NCBI GenBank assembly: GCA_023053575.1
Contig: JAKZAP010000012.1
Span: 3,224,230 to 3,288,229 of the forward strand
DNA length: 64,000 nucleotides
DNA from: Branchinecta lynchi
Lineage: Eukaryota > Arthropoda > Branchiopoda > Anostraca > Branchinectidae
Direction: 5' to 3'
Shown in pieces: positions 1 to 13,026 of the stretch. Numbering within the stretch: position 1 is the first letter of the stretch; the number at the start of each line of letters is the position of its first letter. Under the pieces are notes generated by a model, which did no database searches, was not told the origin of the DNA, and saw only the letters and a list, made by a program, of their open reading frames with translations. Position numbers and translations under genes: made by a program.

Positions 1-65
1 GCTGCTGTCGGAAAAGGCGAGATGGGTGGCTTCCAGAGCCCTGAGTCAACATACCTTAAAGAAAT
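1..65 (+). CDS. SPT16: SPT16 (FACT large subunit), partial internal exon cut by the window edge
   Basis: SPT16 partners SSRP1 in FACT, the nuclear histone chaperone that removes and restores H2A-H2B during transcription and replication. This fragment reads in frame 1 and ends at AAAGAAAT|GTAAGT. Its last residues, TYLKE plus a split Ile codon, join [12 protein letters not shown] of the next exon, matching the FVKEITYRASN segment I recall from human SPT16. The nine exons here (1-65, 5437-5675, 9391-9533, 18845-19027, 20596-20897, 22030-22210, 26709-26799, 28447-28678, 46181-46298) join in phase to give 517 C-terminal residues: the end of the dimerisation region, the tandem-PH middle domain, the acidic region and a basic tail. 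The N-terminal peptidase-like half lies left of the window. Exon boundaries are my reading of splice consensus and protein conservation, not of transcripts. Confidence 0.9.
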
Positions 66-1081
66 GTAAGTAGTCTATGTTCTATGTTTTTATTTATTTC
101 AGGTCTGTTTAGCACAGTCAGACAGCATAGTTTTTACCATATATATGGCTTCAGTAAGTGCTAATGAAAGTTATCAATTTGAATGAAAAAATGTAGCAAT
201 AATAACGCTTGTTTATTGAGCCAAAAGGCCATACAAGATTTGATACACGTTACACTTCACAAATAAACTATTACACCTCTAGAAATACTATGCTACGTAA
301 ACTAAGCTAAACTTTCATTCCTGAGACTAAATCCTTTAGCCACATATTTACGATACATTTGGGGTTCGTAGATTTCAGGATCAGGATGTCTGTCACAATT
401 CTTTCCATTCTCTGAATCCTATCACTAATAGAGATTTACTTTGCACAAATGGACACATTTTAGGTCCCATACAGAGGACCTAAAATGCCTTATTCTTTTC
501 TTTTAAATCATTTTAAACTTGAGACCCTCCATCATAGACGGCAGAGGCTGTGCAGAGATTTTGGTATGAAGCGCATACAGAACCCCCGCTTCCACTCCCT
601 TCTGCCGCCTCTCTTCCAACCTCAACGTGTGCGTCCGCAAAGAGCGTGTGCGGAGCGAATACCCCCCGCTACTACCGTACGGAGCGGTACCGTAATAGTT
701 TTATCCCTAAATTTGTACATATTTTCAACAAAGAGGTTTAGTCATTCTTGTGTGTGTCTCACTTCTACTTTTTGGGTTAGGCCATATTCAGTTTGAATTA
801 TTTATCTTGATATTATGACAGACATTATTGATTCGCCTTCATGTATATTGACGTATTCAACACGCCATTTGGCCCAAAGCCACGATATGTGTTGATATTT
901 GAAATAAACTGAAAACTGAAACTGAATCCACCAACAGTGATAGTAGAAACATAAATGTATTGCGCAAAAAGCCATGACAAAAATGGGAACAAAAAAGAAA
1001 ACACAAACGACATAAGGAAACTAAACTATAGGACATTCTCTCTGCGGGCTAAAGCTACCTTTAGGAACCTTAACAGCCTCT

Positions 1082-1259
1082 TCAAATCTTGAAAACACTT
1101 AGCCTACTGACAGTAACGTTTATCATCCACGGTTCAGCATTTATTGAAAGTACATCCCCTAAAATCTCATCCTGCAGGTCATGTAGCTCACGGCATTCAT
1201 ACAGAAGACGTAACAAACTCTCATTCTCACTAACACACGTCGGGCAAAAATAGGGACGA
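1082..1259 (-). mobile_element. LINE C-terminal fragment (zinc-knuckle-like end of ORF2)
   Basis: The minus strand keeps a 58-codon open frame with the pattern CPTC...ENESLLRLLYEC...ELHDLQDEI, followed by a stop. A CPxC/ExxxxLLxEC block is typical of the extreme C terminus of Jockey/I-type LINE ORF2 proteins. No reverse transcriptase is attached, so this is a 5'-truncated scrap. Recognition is from one motif only. Confidence 0.4.
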
Positions 1260-1311
1260 GTAGTATTTATTCCACTATAGCTAGAAAGAGAGGGAGAAAG
1301 TTGAAAACTAA

Positions 1312-1482
1312 CATTGTAAAAAAAAATCTTGCAGCATTTGCTACTGGGGTTACTCTTGTCTCTACTAAGATAATATTATCTCTAATTCGGTTTAGTCTTA
1401 TGCCAGGAGAGATAAGATTAATCCCAGTAGCAAATATTGCAGTTAAGTTTAATCCTAACTCGGAGAAACTTTGTACAGTGTA
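1312..1482. mobile_element. Foldback MITE (family E), copy 1
   Basis: The two halves are inverted copies: GCATTTGCTACTGGGG on the left answers CCCAGTAGCAAATATTGC on the right, and the ends approximate CATTGTAAAA / TTGTACAGTG. A second member is at 45857-46024 with clearer CACTGTAAAA / CACAGTG ends. No coding capacity. Confidence 0.65.
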
Positions 1483-2168
1483 TAAGCTTTATGCGTCCAT
1501 CTCCCCCTCCTGAGAAACTTTATTTCTCACTTCAAGAACAACTCTTGCTAGAAATGATCTTTTTAAATGCTCCAGGACTTCCAGGAGTATCGTTTTTCTC
1601 AATTATCATGAGTATCCATGCGAAATTTGCGATTTTCTTGCTAGCGCTTGCTTAAAGACTCTATCCTCCATCCTCCACGGTTCGGCTGGGTGCAACATAT
1701 TTGAGAACTGAACGCGCTATGGTTAAAAAGTGGGGAAACCAAGCATGACCTGAAGGCTTAAAGGACCCCTCTTGCTTGTGCTGCCTTTCATAATATACTT
1801 AGCTCCCGTATGGAATTATAAGCTTCTTAAATTCCCACCTTTCTTCATTGTTTCGTTTCGTAACTACGAATTTTTAACGCTTTTTCGACCTTGCCGAGTT
1901 TTTCCGTCATCCAACGAAAAGTTTGCCGGAATCTTCAACGTCCGCTGACAACTCTTTCACACACAAGGATGTGATAATCTTCTGTTTATTACTTCTTTTA
2001 TTTGCTTAGTTTTCCAACTTTTAAACAAGGCACGTTCAATTTTCAAAAGTTTTCGCCCAGCCGCCGTGTCGAAGAGCAGGAAGGCTGTATATAGTCGACA
2101 AGAGCTAACAAGAGAATCGCTAGTCTTAGGTAGAGAGTAATGGTATTTTCAGAAACGTTTTTTCAGCT

Positions 2169-3507
2169 TCATTTCTTAGGGAAAAGTTTATTTCCAGTAA
2201 GAGGTATTTTATATTTTGTTTTATTCATAACAATAATAATATGATAATGCGAAGCAAGAGAAAAGACTTTCGCCTCTAAATAAACTATAACAAATTTTGA
2301 GCAGTCGAACTGATCAGAGTTAAAAATTCCATAAATAATGCACTTGAAACTATTGATCGATTCAGCATTAACCGCATCTTCGGTAAGGCTGTTCCAAGGA
2401 TCAGCGATTCTGTTGCCAAAACCCCACTTAAAAACATTTTTGTGGAATCTTGCAAGGTTGTACGCGTGCCCCCGATGATGACGGTTAATGCTGAATCTTA
2501 CTAAATCAGTCACTTCAAAATTGTCATAACTTCCATTGATCAATTTGAATGTTTCAATCAGGTCCCCCTAACAAATCTGTAGGCAATGGAGAGAAGGCAC
2601 AACTTGGCTAATCTCACTTGGGAGGGAAGATGGCGCAGATCTGGTACGAACTTCGTAGCTCTCCGTTGATTTTTTTCATGAGCCTCAATGTCAAAATTGT
2701 AATATAGTCTCATTGTGGTGTGGCCATATCCAACGATCGGGCGAACCATTGACTTGAAAAGAAGTGACAACAAACCATCTTGCTTAAAGGACACCTGAAT
2801 GAAGAGTACCAAGTACCATCCCTATCTGTATGACTTTTGTTAACATTGCCTGCAGAAAACCCAATCCAGATACGGAAAAGTGTGTCCAAGCTATGATTTT
2901 TGCTCCATTTTGCATCTGTCCTTATTGCAGTACCGAACAATTTTAGAAATGAACAAATGTCTCCAATCAACCCTTCTTCTGGAATACTTATAAAACAAGT
3001 TAAGCCCAAACGTATATCTAGAGGACATTCCAATACGATCCGGCCAGCGCTGTACAAGATTTGAATGAATCGCGCTTTTTGTCTTGGAGACTGCATGTGC
3101 AAACCTCCAGAAACGAAAATCCCTATTTTGAAAACGTAACGCTCAGGAGAAGAATGCTCTCCGTGGCCATGTCTGTTAATGTATCCTCCATGGTGCGTTA
3201 AAGTATGGTTTCATTGTTCAGGTGTAAATGTAAAGTTTCTTCGAATTACACGAAGGATTCTATTACAGTTTTTCATGGTAAGGTTGTAATGTTGAGAGAA
3301 ACGCAGATCCCCATCCGTCAGGACCCCTAGTTCCCGTTGGGTCATGCATTGGGGTATATTATGGCTGTTGAAAGTATAGACAGTTTTAAAGTGAGAGGGT
3401 CCCAGGCGAAGATGGTGATTTTTTTCGACGTTGACTTCCATCAGCCACACTTGCATCCAAAGTTCAATTTTGTGAAGATCATTTTGGAGTCTATGAATCT
3501 TGGTCAC
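2169..3507 (-). mobile_element. CR1-like LINE, 3' part of ORF2, broken
   Basis: Read on the minus strand from 3507, the frames give the post-palm reverse-transcriptase region: LQNDLHKIELWMQVWLMEVN, then RELGVLTDGDLRFSQH, then RRNFTFTPEQ; later LFKSMVRPIVGYG and NQRRATKFVPDL; finally the CR1-type C terminus with RGHAYNLARFHKNVFK and WNSLTEDAVNAESINSFK. The family is normally continuous across these blocks. Here about 430 bp of unrelated DNA separates FTFTPEQ (3211) from LFKSMVRP (about 2785), and a one-base deletion near 2570 breaks VRGDLIETFKLING. The catalytic FADD part is missing. A dead, 5'-truncated copy with a secondary insertion. Confidence 0.85.
2785..3207. repeat. Unrelated insertion inside the CR1-like LINE
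   Basis: This stretch separates two reverse-transcriptase blocks that are adjacent in intact CR1-type proteins. It translates to nothing recognisable. I could not define its termini or a target-site duplication by eye. Confidence 0.5.
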
Positions 3508-4190
3508 CCGTCATCACCCGTCATTTCAAAATGAAAAAGGAAGGAGTACACAAACTAAAAGAAAAGCAAAACCAAAGAAAAATATAACACTTTCATAGGA
3601 AAAAAAATGAAAAAATACAACTGAAAAAACTCTCTGATTGACAACTGAATATGATTATGCACAATTAGACTCTGAGAATTTTACTCCAGGGGTTGACTGG
3701 ATTTTTTAGCTGTATTTGCTTATCAGAGTAAGAGTAAGAGTTGTACTTTAACATGTCTTCCAAAATGAAAAACAACACTTTTAAGCGTCTCATGTGGGAA
3801 AGAGTTGTCAGCGGATCTTCAAGTTTTTGGCAAAGTTTGCTTTACGGTGTATGGCAAAACTTGGCTCGGCCGAAAACGCGCTAAAAAGTTATAGGTACAA
3901 AAGGAAACAATGGCGACAGGCGGGGATTTCAGAAGTACGTAATTCCGTAAGAGACCTAGGGTGATATAAAAGGTAGAATAGAGAGATTGTACCCTACCCA
4001 ACGAAAACGGTTAGGAGTAAAAAAAGAGTAATTTAACATTGTGAAGGATAGGGCTTTCAGCTTTGAGACCAATTTAGTCGTGTTTTGTTACTATTATAAG
4101 CCCGTAAATAGTTGGAAACGATTCCTATTTTTTTTTTATTAATCGTATAACCACATCTTCATAGAAAAGTTTGATCAGAAATGAGAGTTT

Positions 4191-4314
4191 GAAGGCTTGA
4201 AACTTTCACTACAAAAACGAATACTGCTTCCTATTGGTCGGTTTTTGAATGACACGTCATAACCGACCAATAGAATTCGAAACTCCGTTTTTGTGTTCAA
4301 ACTTTGAAGCCTTC
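4191..4314. mobile_element. Small palindromic MITE
   Basis: A near-perfect foldback centred near 4255. Left-arm landmarks are GAAGGCTTGAAAC, ACAAAAACG and CCTATTGGTCGGTT; the right arm repeats them inverted as AACCGACCAATAG, CCGTTTTTGT and GAAGCCTTC. Not coding. Confidence 0.7.
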
Positions 4315-5422
4315 AGGCTCTTATACTTCCTTGGAAACTCTTTTGCAAAAATAGAACTATACTATTAAGGAAGAGCCCAATTAACATTTCCAGCAAGTCC
4401 TTGGCTCAGAATGATGATAAGACGCCGGTAATTTAATTTCAAAGTTGAAAGTCCTATGCCTCCCAATGTTAAATTTTTTTTTGTATGATCCCCTCCTGGT
4501 GATGGTGTAGCAATATCCATTTTCATCGGGTAGGGTGCAATCTCTCTATAAGCAAGAGTGGTCCTTCAAAGTTTAACTGAAAAGCCAACTTATTTTTGTG
4601 TCATTGTGAACAGTGAATCAGTGAACACACGAATAATTTGGATTCTGCTAAGGATTTTTTATTTTTTTTCCACTATCTGGTGTAGTTATGACGCTCAGAA
4701 CATCAGCGGCCGTCCCCACAACGTCAATTCTACTATGAGGCGGGAAATTGTATTCTCAACACAAACGTGGCTATTCAGTCGGCAGTGGTGAGCTTGGTGA
4801 AGGCTGCTAAGTGCCTGAACAAATAAATCATAAATCTTTCTGGTAAGGCATAGAACACAGATACAAACGCATAAACAACGTACAGAAACTCCACTATTTG
4901 AAAATCGATTATTCGTGACTAGTGGAACAACGAAATAACGCATTTTCAGGGTGTATTCAAGCAAATTTAAGTGAGTAAGTGATGGGTAACTAAATTGTCC
5001 TATCCCAACCCTTTTCAGTTAAAATTTAAGCGACGCCTTAACTAGCGCAAGAAGTCGCGATATATTTTTAAGGACCTGTCTCATCTGTATGGCGGCTTCA
5101 ACCCCCGTCCGTTTCCGTATCCGAGGTTGTATTTTCTATTTAAATACTAATTTAAATTGCCTAACCTGTACCGACGCTGATTTTCATGCCCTAATTGCCT
5201 CTGGAGTTGAAAGAGGAACCAAGGTGAAGTTACGTATGCGCCAGGACCCATCTGTTTCTGGATGTCGAATTCTCCTTTTAAGGTAAAAAGGGGGTCATCG
5301 AGAATGATTTTCTTAGGTGTTGCTTTCGGTGTTCTTGGCTCTGTCAAACCAGATCAGGCTTCCGCTTATTGTTGAAGCATGTTTTTGCAGTCCTCGAGGC
5401 GAGCTTTTCAGATAACATTTAA

Positions 5423-5719
<297 letters not shown>

Positions 5720-5874
5720 TGACAGTGCAAAATCTCTCGGGCCCAAACATGCGGCTATCCTTACCTGTGTGGATGGCATGGAACCGTGAGCTGTATTTAG
5801 CATTTGATGTTGGTTAGCTTATTGTTTTTATATTTTTGCCCACACCCATTGTTAGTTGCTAATATTTATTGTTA

Positions 5875-6062
5875 GTTGTTTAGTATGGCCCAAGCTGGCC
5901 GTTTTACTAGATTAAATAAAACGGATACTTCAGCTGAATATTATTAGAGCTATATTTCTGCCCTTGGAGTTGTTTAGTATGGCCCAAGCTGGCCGTTTTA
6001 TTAGATTAAATAAAACGGATATTTCAGCTGAATTTTGTTAGAGCTATATTTCTGCCCTTGGA
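5875..6062. repeat. 94-bp tandem duplication in a family A repeat
   Basis: Two head-to-tail copies, 5875-5968 and 5969-6062, both begin GTTGTTTAGTATGGCCCAAG and end CTGCCCTTGGAG with only a few differences. The unit carries the family A signature AAACGGATAC/TTTCAGCTGAA. Confidence 0.85.
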
Positions 6063-6240
6063 GGCGAGGGTCAGGCTCCAACCGCTCAAAATGGAAAAGA
6101 AACTTGTGAAAAAAGCTTGCAAGGAGTATTTATCTGAAGGAGTATTTAACCATTGCCAAAAATGGCCGAAATATAGCTCTAATAATTCAGCTGACGTATT
6201 TATTTTATACTGTCAAACATGATTCGCAGAGAACTTGGGC
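5900..6240. repeat. Family A inverted-repeat element
   Basis: The outer parts are inverted copies: AAACGGATAYTTCAGCTGAA followed by AGAGCTATATTTCTGCCCTT on the left, and GGCCGAAATATAGCTCTAAT followed by TTCAGCTGACGTATTT on the right. The same signature recurs at about 10055-10230, 11865-11990, 12900-12965, 17930-18605, 26081-26172 and 26280-26567, so it is a dispersed foldback family of introns 2-6. No ORF. Confidence 0.7.
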
Positions 6241-6884
6241 TGAATGAATTGCGTTTATTTTAATATTTATTTATTTTAAAGTTTCTTTAATCGTTTTTTT
6301 TTTGGCGCCATGGAGAATAGGATCGCTATCACTTTCACAGTAATGACGCAGAATCGGTCTTTCCCTTCGTTAACGAAGACATGATATATCATTTCTTCTC
6401 CGGTGCTCTACTGCTATCTAGCTGTATGTAGAGGTAATGAATTCTGATGTTGCGTGTAGCTCTTACACTGTCAGAAGTTTCATAACAGACAACAGAATGA
6501 TGCGTGGTTTCAACAAACAGCGCGTAAAAGACAACACTTGGAACGTGTCCGAAAGCTTCTTGGTGCTGTAAATGCTGCATTAATGCTGCGTTTTCTTTTT
6601 TGTCCGAAAGCTGTTCCCTTTTTTTCTTCTCTGACACTCCTAGAATACCAAAATTTAAGTCAGGAAGAAGAAGAAGAAAGAATTAGCTGTATAAAGCTGA
6701 CAAAATAGATCAACTACTGATATCGAACCTTCTTATCTTCTTATCTTTCCTTTCTTCATTGGACAAGGTCGCCAGTTGTCTTAGAGTTTGGAATATTTGC
6801 CAAATTGTCAGTTGCATTTTTTAATTTGTTATATTTACCGCCGAAAACACTGAGAGAATCGCCTTACTCCCGAGTTTCTTCTTG

Positions 6885-7005
6885 AAAATTCAGCATAAAA
6901 TTTAGCATTCTTGCTGAATTTTATGCTGAATTAATTGAGCGAAAATTTAAGTCCGAAAGCGAAATGCTGCATAAAATGCTGAATTAATTCAGCATTTTCA
7001 TTCGT
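6885..7005. repeat. AT-rich hairpin cluster
   Basis: AATTCAGCATAAAATT and AATTTTATGCTGAATT form a perfect 16-bp stem near 6887-6932. Further GAATTAATTCAGCATTTT motifs follow to about 7000. Probably a decayed foldback element. Confidence 0.5.
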
Positions 7006-8003
7006 TTCGGAGCTTTCGGATACGTTCTTGGAATGTTACCTGTTGTGTTGGAAATCGCTATACGTGAATTGCGATGCATTGCTACGAAGAGCCAAAATAG
7101 CATCTACTGCTCTGTTTGTTTGTCGTCATGATGTCGGTAAGTTCAGCAGATGCTTTTCAGCGATTTTTCGGCTCTTCCTGATGGCAACGCTTGTTATGCA
7201 TAACATTCTCAAACAAAACAGACAGGATTCAACAACTTTACTAAAAAAATTCATTCCGGCTTGACGACCGGTTACAGACAAAGCACATACGTGCTTGAAA
7301 AACGCAACCAGTACACATTTACTATCATATTCTAATCAAACCTTCACTAAAATAAACTAAAAATTAATTAATTAATTTGTCAATTTGTCCTCTCTCGTCT
7401 TCCAAACCCTCCACTCACCAACTACCCTCAAGGGGATGTTTCTTTAACCGATTTTTAATTGCGGTACACTTTCCGCTTCTCGAATTGAGTCTGGAAAAGT
7501 ATTCCAGACCACCGTACCTGAATGCCTTGCCACATGGCTAGAACGAACCGTACTTCTTGGCTCACTTACCAGGCCTCCAGACGACATCCCAAGTGTTCTC
7601 TGTTACGCATTGTCTGTTGAAACCGCGCATCCTGTGTTGTCTGTTATGAGACTTCTGACAGTGTACCGTCAGCTCGTTTGCATCGGGCAGGGTATAGGAA
7701 TCTAATCGACTCCGCATGGTCGTATGACAGAGATAGGGAGACGGAGGTTCTGGTGCTTATTTGTTCTTGCTATCATTCCACCCCTACCTTTGATTTAAAT
7801 GTGTTTCTCCGAAGGACTAACCCCACGCACTCGCACTCAAGCCCCAAAAGATAAGTCAATGTTTATTCTCTCAATTTAGACGCGGTCACGTCAGCGATCT
7901 GACCATCCATGGCCTCTGTAAATTTGTATTTTGCGACCCAGGCATTTGCTTTTCTCGTTCCGTGAATATGAACAAGACATCAACACAGACCTAACCAGAG
8001 CAA

Positions 8004-8344
8004 AATAACACTAGAGAGTAGCGCCTAGACTTGAAAAAAAGGACACACAGTTGAATAGCAGCGACACTAGCAAAACTAGCGATAGTGAACTTCCCTACTG
8101 AAAATCAATCGGCCGTGCACCAGCGCTGGCTCCAATAACTCCATATTCCAACACAGAACAAAAAAAGCTACAACCTCCCCTGTTTCTTCGCTGTGTGCAG
8201 ACCGCATCGTATCTTCACTAGGAATTTTTAATACGCAATTTTGTCGCGCTTTAAATGTCGCGAGCGTAGTAGGCGGTGCTACGAGGATGGCTCGTTTGCG
8301 AAGCAAGGAAAGCATAGATCTTGACGCTACTCACTAGTGTTATT
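8004..8344. mobile_element. TIR MITE (family D), copy 1
   Basis: Terminal inverted repeats AATAACACTAGAGAGTAGCG (left) and CGCTACTCACTAGTGTTATT (right) bound a 341-bp element. A degenerate relative follows at 8726-9201 and a fragment lies at 47766-47889. The minus-strand 79-codon ORF inside shows no family features. Confidence 0.75.
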
Positions 8345-8725
8345 GTGCTCTGAAACTAACAGTAAATTTTGCGCCTGCCATATAGGAAGAATTATGGTAT
8401 GTCACGATTAGTCCTGCTTTCTTTTTGTCTCTGATTTTTTGTTTTATCTTAGGCAATTTTCCTCTTTTATTGAATGTTCGTGATGAGATTTTTCCTCCTT
8501 TCTTTTTCTTCCGTTTCTTTCTTTCTGTTACCACTTTCCTATCAAGTGCTTGGTAAAAAAAAAAAAATCACCATCATCATTATCGTTTCCATTTTGGTTT
8601 AGACTATACATGTTTTGATCTCGGAACTCAGTAGAGTTTTCATTTAGTTAGAACTTTATTGTACCAAGTTGCCGCTAAACCAGTTTGTGTAATTTTTGTG
8701 AAGTAAGAGGGGTGAATGCCGAGCA

Positions 8726-9201
8726 AAATAACACTAGGAGTAGCGCCAAGACCTATATTGTCCATGCTTCGCAAACGGGCCATACTCGTAGCACCGCCGA
8801 TTACGCTTGCGGCATTTAAAGCGAGACAAACTTGCGGGTCTAGATATTTCTAGTAGCCTAAAGCTAAGGGGGATCTGCACACATCGTGAAAGCAAATACA
8901 TTACTAGAAACTATACATCCCCAGAGTTCCAAATGCTAATCATTTTAAATCTATAAATAAATTTTTATATACTCCGTGTTAAATCCTGACACTAATTCAG
9001 ATTCCCCAAATCTTAAAGTGTTTAGTTCTAAAGCTAAGAAGTTGTATGTCTTTTTGCCCTGGTCAGAATATGAAAGTATTGGAGCCAGTGCCGGTGCAAA
9101 ACTGACTGAGTTCCAGTAGGGACGTTCTCTATCGCTAGTGTCGCTGATATTCGATTGTCTGTCAGTTTTTTCAACTTTTTGCGCTATTCCCTAGAACTAT
9201 T
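8726..9201. mobile_element. Family D element, diverged copy
   Basis: It starts AATAACACTAGGAGTAGCGC like copy 1 and shares the internal GCTTCGCAAACGGGCCAT / GTAGGGACGTTC blocks in rearranged order. The right end is eroded (GCGCTATTCCCTAGAACTAT). Confidence 0.55.
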
Positions 9202-9371
9202 TTGGTCTACGTGAAATACTCCATTCTTGTATTTGTTTATTTATTTGTATAATCAATCGAAATCCTCCTCGCCAATTTTGTTTACCATTGCCACTAAAAC
9301 GAGTTTGTGTTTCTTTTTGCGTGAAGTAAGAGGCATGACAAACTTCATTATTATATTTATTTGTGTAATGA

Positions 9372-9993
<622 letters not shown>

Positions 9994-10054
9994 TCTGGAA
10001 TCATAAAATAGCGAACAACGTGGCCTAGACGCGACGAGTTGATTTGTTTGTTTG

Positions 10055-10230
10055 ACAGTGCAAACCCGATGAGTCAGATGCAATTTATTAGAGCTATATT
10101 TCGGCCGTTCTTGGCAAGGGTCCTGTTCACGCTCGAGATGAAAGACAAATCTAATGAAATGTAGTTGACGTATCCGTTTTGGAATTTCGAATATGCTTCG
10201 CAGTCAGCTTAGAGTGAACGAATCTATATG
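10055..10230. repeat. Family A copy
   Basis: TTTGACAGTGCAAA, AGAGCTATATTTCGGCC, TTGGCAAGGGTCCTG, then GACGTATCCGTTTTG and GCAGTCAGCTTAG in the family order. Non-coding. Confidence 0.55.
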
Positions 10231-10815
10231 GTGAAATTTGGCTAAAACCATTCGTGGTGAAGAACCATCAGTCGATGAGAGCTTTGCCATTTGATTGTGG
10301 TCTTACTTTGGTATGGCTAGATTAGTCTATTCTATATCACAGTTGAAGTAAAGCCGCGCTGGGCGGTGTTTACATATTCTCATGTGTTTGGTTCTTGTGC
10401 CGTTGACGGTTGCTTAAAGCATATCTGAAAAGGCAGCTTCTGTTTACATCTCATCTCATCTAAGGGATGTTGCGTCTTTTCATCCGGGACTCTTAAGAAT
10501 AACATTCAGAGTGTGCGCTGCTTGCATGGCAACCTAAAATTTGTCCAGGCGTATGTGAAGCTCGGAAAAATTACGACTGTAAAAAAGGAGAAGTTGACGA
10601 ATACTCTTTGAGCCCAAGATAACTTGAAAACACGTATTCATAAAATGGATACAAACGGATGTATCAGTTACGCATGCTTTGGCTACGGTATTTTTGCCCT
10701 TCTTGGCAAATATGCTCGTCAGGCTTTTGAACGTCAGGGACGACTACGTGGTACTGAAGTAAGAAACATGCAATGGATTGCATTGCAGGTTTGTTTGAAT
10801 ACATGTAGAAGTGAT

Positions 10816-12833
10816 GTTAAAAGTCCCCTCACACTATTTACTCTTCAGTTTACAGTATTTTTAAATATTTCAATACTTTAAAACTAGGCTATGCTTTCAA
10901 TAAATAACCCAGGGTTTTTGGCTATTAAAAGCCTTTTCCGAGACTCGTTAGCTTGTAGCGAAGACACTAAAACAATTTACATAACCGGTTTTCTGATTGA
11001 CAAAACTTCTTGCAGACAACCGTCGACAGCCTGATACACGTCGAAGGTAGCAAAACGCGGCATGTGAGAAAATCAACGTGGTTCTGTTAGAGGTGTTAGA
11101 ATGTACCGTACGAAATTGGGGTCTTCGGTGTTAGAAATATATGGAGTGATCATGGAAGTAGGTTGTGCTAGTATTACAGGTAAGATAGGTCCTTTAAGGT
11201 TTGTCTTTCAAGGAATCCGTAATTTAATTTTTGGCAATGGCGTACTTTTTGTCTAGTTGGTAAACATTTCAAGCATAAAAGGACGAGCACATAGAAACAG
11301 GACAAATCCGAAAGAATAAGTTCATTTGGTTCAAATTCAAATTCAAATATTTTATTGACCTCCAAGATCGGAGAGTATAAGTGAAGTAAATACATACAAA
11401 TTGGCCCAACATGTAATACTACTAAAAGACAATCTGGCCATGTAATCGATTATCTGTGGATAACGGACAAACGAAGTAACGCATTTTTATCGGGTTTTCA
11501 GACTTACTTAAGGGGATAAGTGATGTGTAACTAAACTGTCGGGTCTCAGCCCTTTTCAGTTAAAGCACACCTCGTACTATTTGCTGTTTGTGTCTAATAT
11601 TCGAAATATCTGAACAATACAAAACTAGGCCTTTCTTTTAACAAATTTTCACTGCTTTGGCTGTTCTAAGCCTTGTTCGAGACCCACCGATTTATAGCAA
11701 AAACACGGACAAATTCAGATAACTGGTTTTACACACCAACAGTATGCTAAGCGTATACTCGTCGGGAGCAGGATATGCATGGAAAACAGTGAAACGCGGC
11801 AAGTGCGAAAATCGTTGATGTGTCCCTTCACCTTCACAAGTCGTTTTTCCAATTTGAGCGGTTTTGAGCCTGAATAGGACCTTTGTCAAGAAGGGCCGGA
11901 ATATAGCTCCAATAAAATTCAGCTGACGTATCCGTTTTGCATTATCAAATTAACATGTGTTGTTAGCGGGCTTAGAATGTAATATATGAGACTAGGATCG
12001 ACAGGTTTGAGAATTAATGGAGCATTTACAAAAGTAGGTTGCATTGGCATTATAGGTACGACGGGTCCTTTAAGCTTTAAATACTTCTCCAACCCAAGCT
12101 GGCTGCGAATGAGAGACAAGAGACAAATAATGTAATATATAATGGAATTTTACAAAAGAAAATTTTGATATCATAACAGACCTACCACGTGAAAATCTAT
12201 ACAGATTTGTTTGTGGCAGGACTAAATAATTTAATCACTTAGCCTAGTCATATTTTAAACAAAAAAGAAAAGGGAAAAAATAAATGCACCGCAAATGCAA
12301 TTAAACAAAAAATACCCGCTAGCAATCAAATACAGAAATGAAGATAAACGAAATAGTCTGCTAAGGTCAGATCCAGTGATTGCAGGTTCGTTGCCTCTGG
12401 TTACAGGTCTGACCAGGTCCTTGGCAAAGAAGGGGCAAATATAGCTGGAGCAAATCTTAACCGACCTCTCTTACCTATAATACTAACGCAACCTAACTCC
12501 ATAATCACTCCATATATTTCTAAACCCGGAGACCACAATTTCGTACGGTACATTCTAACCCCTCTAACAAAACCACGCTGGTTTTCCCAGTTGCTGTGTT
12601 TTGCTACCTTAGATGTGTATCACGCTGAATTGTCTAAGAGAAGTTTTTCCATCAGAAAAACCGGATTTGTGAATTTTTTTCCTGTTTTCGCTGTAAGTGA
12701 GCGGGTCTCAGAAAAGGCTTAAAGCAGCCAAAACCGTGAGTTATTTCTTGAAAGCACAGCCTAGTTTTAAAGTATTCAAATATTTGAAAACACTGTAGGT
12801 TAAAGAATAGATAGTGCGAGGGGTCCTTTAACT
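10816..12833. repeat. Inverted pair of family T repeats flanking about 1.25 kb
   Basis: About 385 bp at 10816-11200 reappears inverted at 12450-12833. Shared landmarks are CCCCTCACACTATTTACTC, AAACTAGGCTATGCTTTC, AGAATGTACCGTACGAAATT and ATATATGGAGTGATCATGG. Many copies end in TTAAAGGACC. Partial relatives lie at 11565-11840, 12050-12075, 21016-21190, 26910-27030 and 27340-27870. Family A sequence (11865-11990) sits between the arms. Confidence 0.75.
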
Positions 12834-13026
12834 GACCATTGGTTCCTATAAACCGTTACCCTGTTTAATGTTAGCTATCAACCGTTTAAGCATTCCTTCA
12901 GCCAAATGGCTGCGAATCAGCTGAGGTATCCGTTTTGCACTGTCAGATGTAAACGATTGTAAACCGTTTCGGTGGTCAGCCTAACGAGCCGTTTTTAACA
13001 TATTGTCTATTTACCCTTGCGTACGT

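Noticed and set aside
485..796. 103-codon + ORF in intron 1
   Set aside because: Basic, low-information sequence with no motif, inside an intron with good flanking exon phases.
5089..5347. Overlapping ORFs of about 65 codons on both strands just before an SPT16 exon, considered as an extra exon
   Set aside because: The exon ending at 65 joins the exon at 5437 directly in phase and matches the known protein without a gap; neither ORF has suitable splice sites or similarity.
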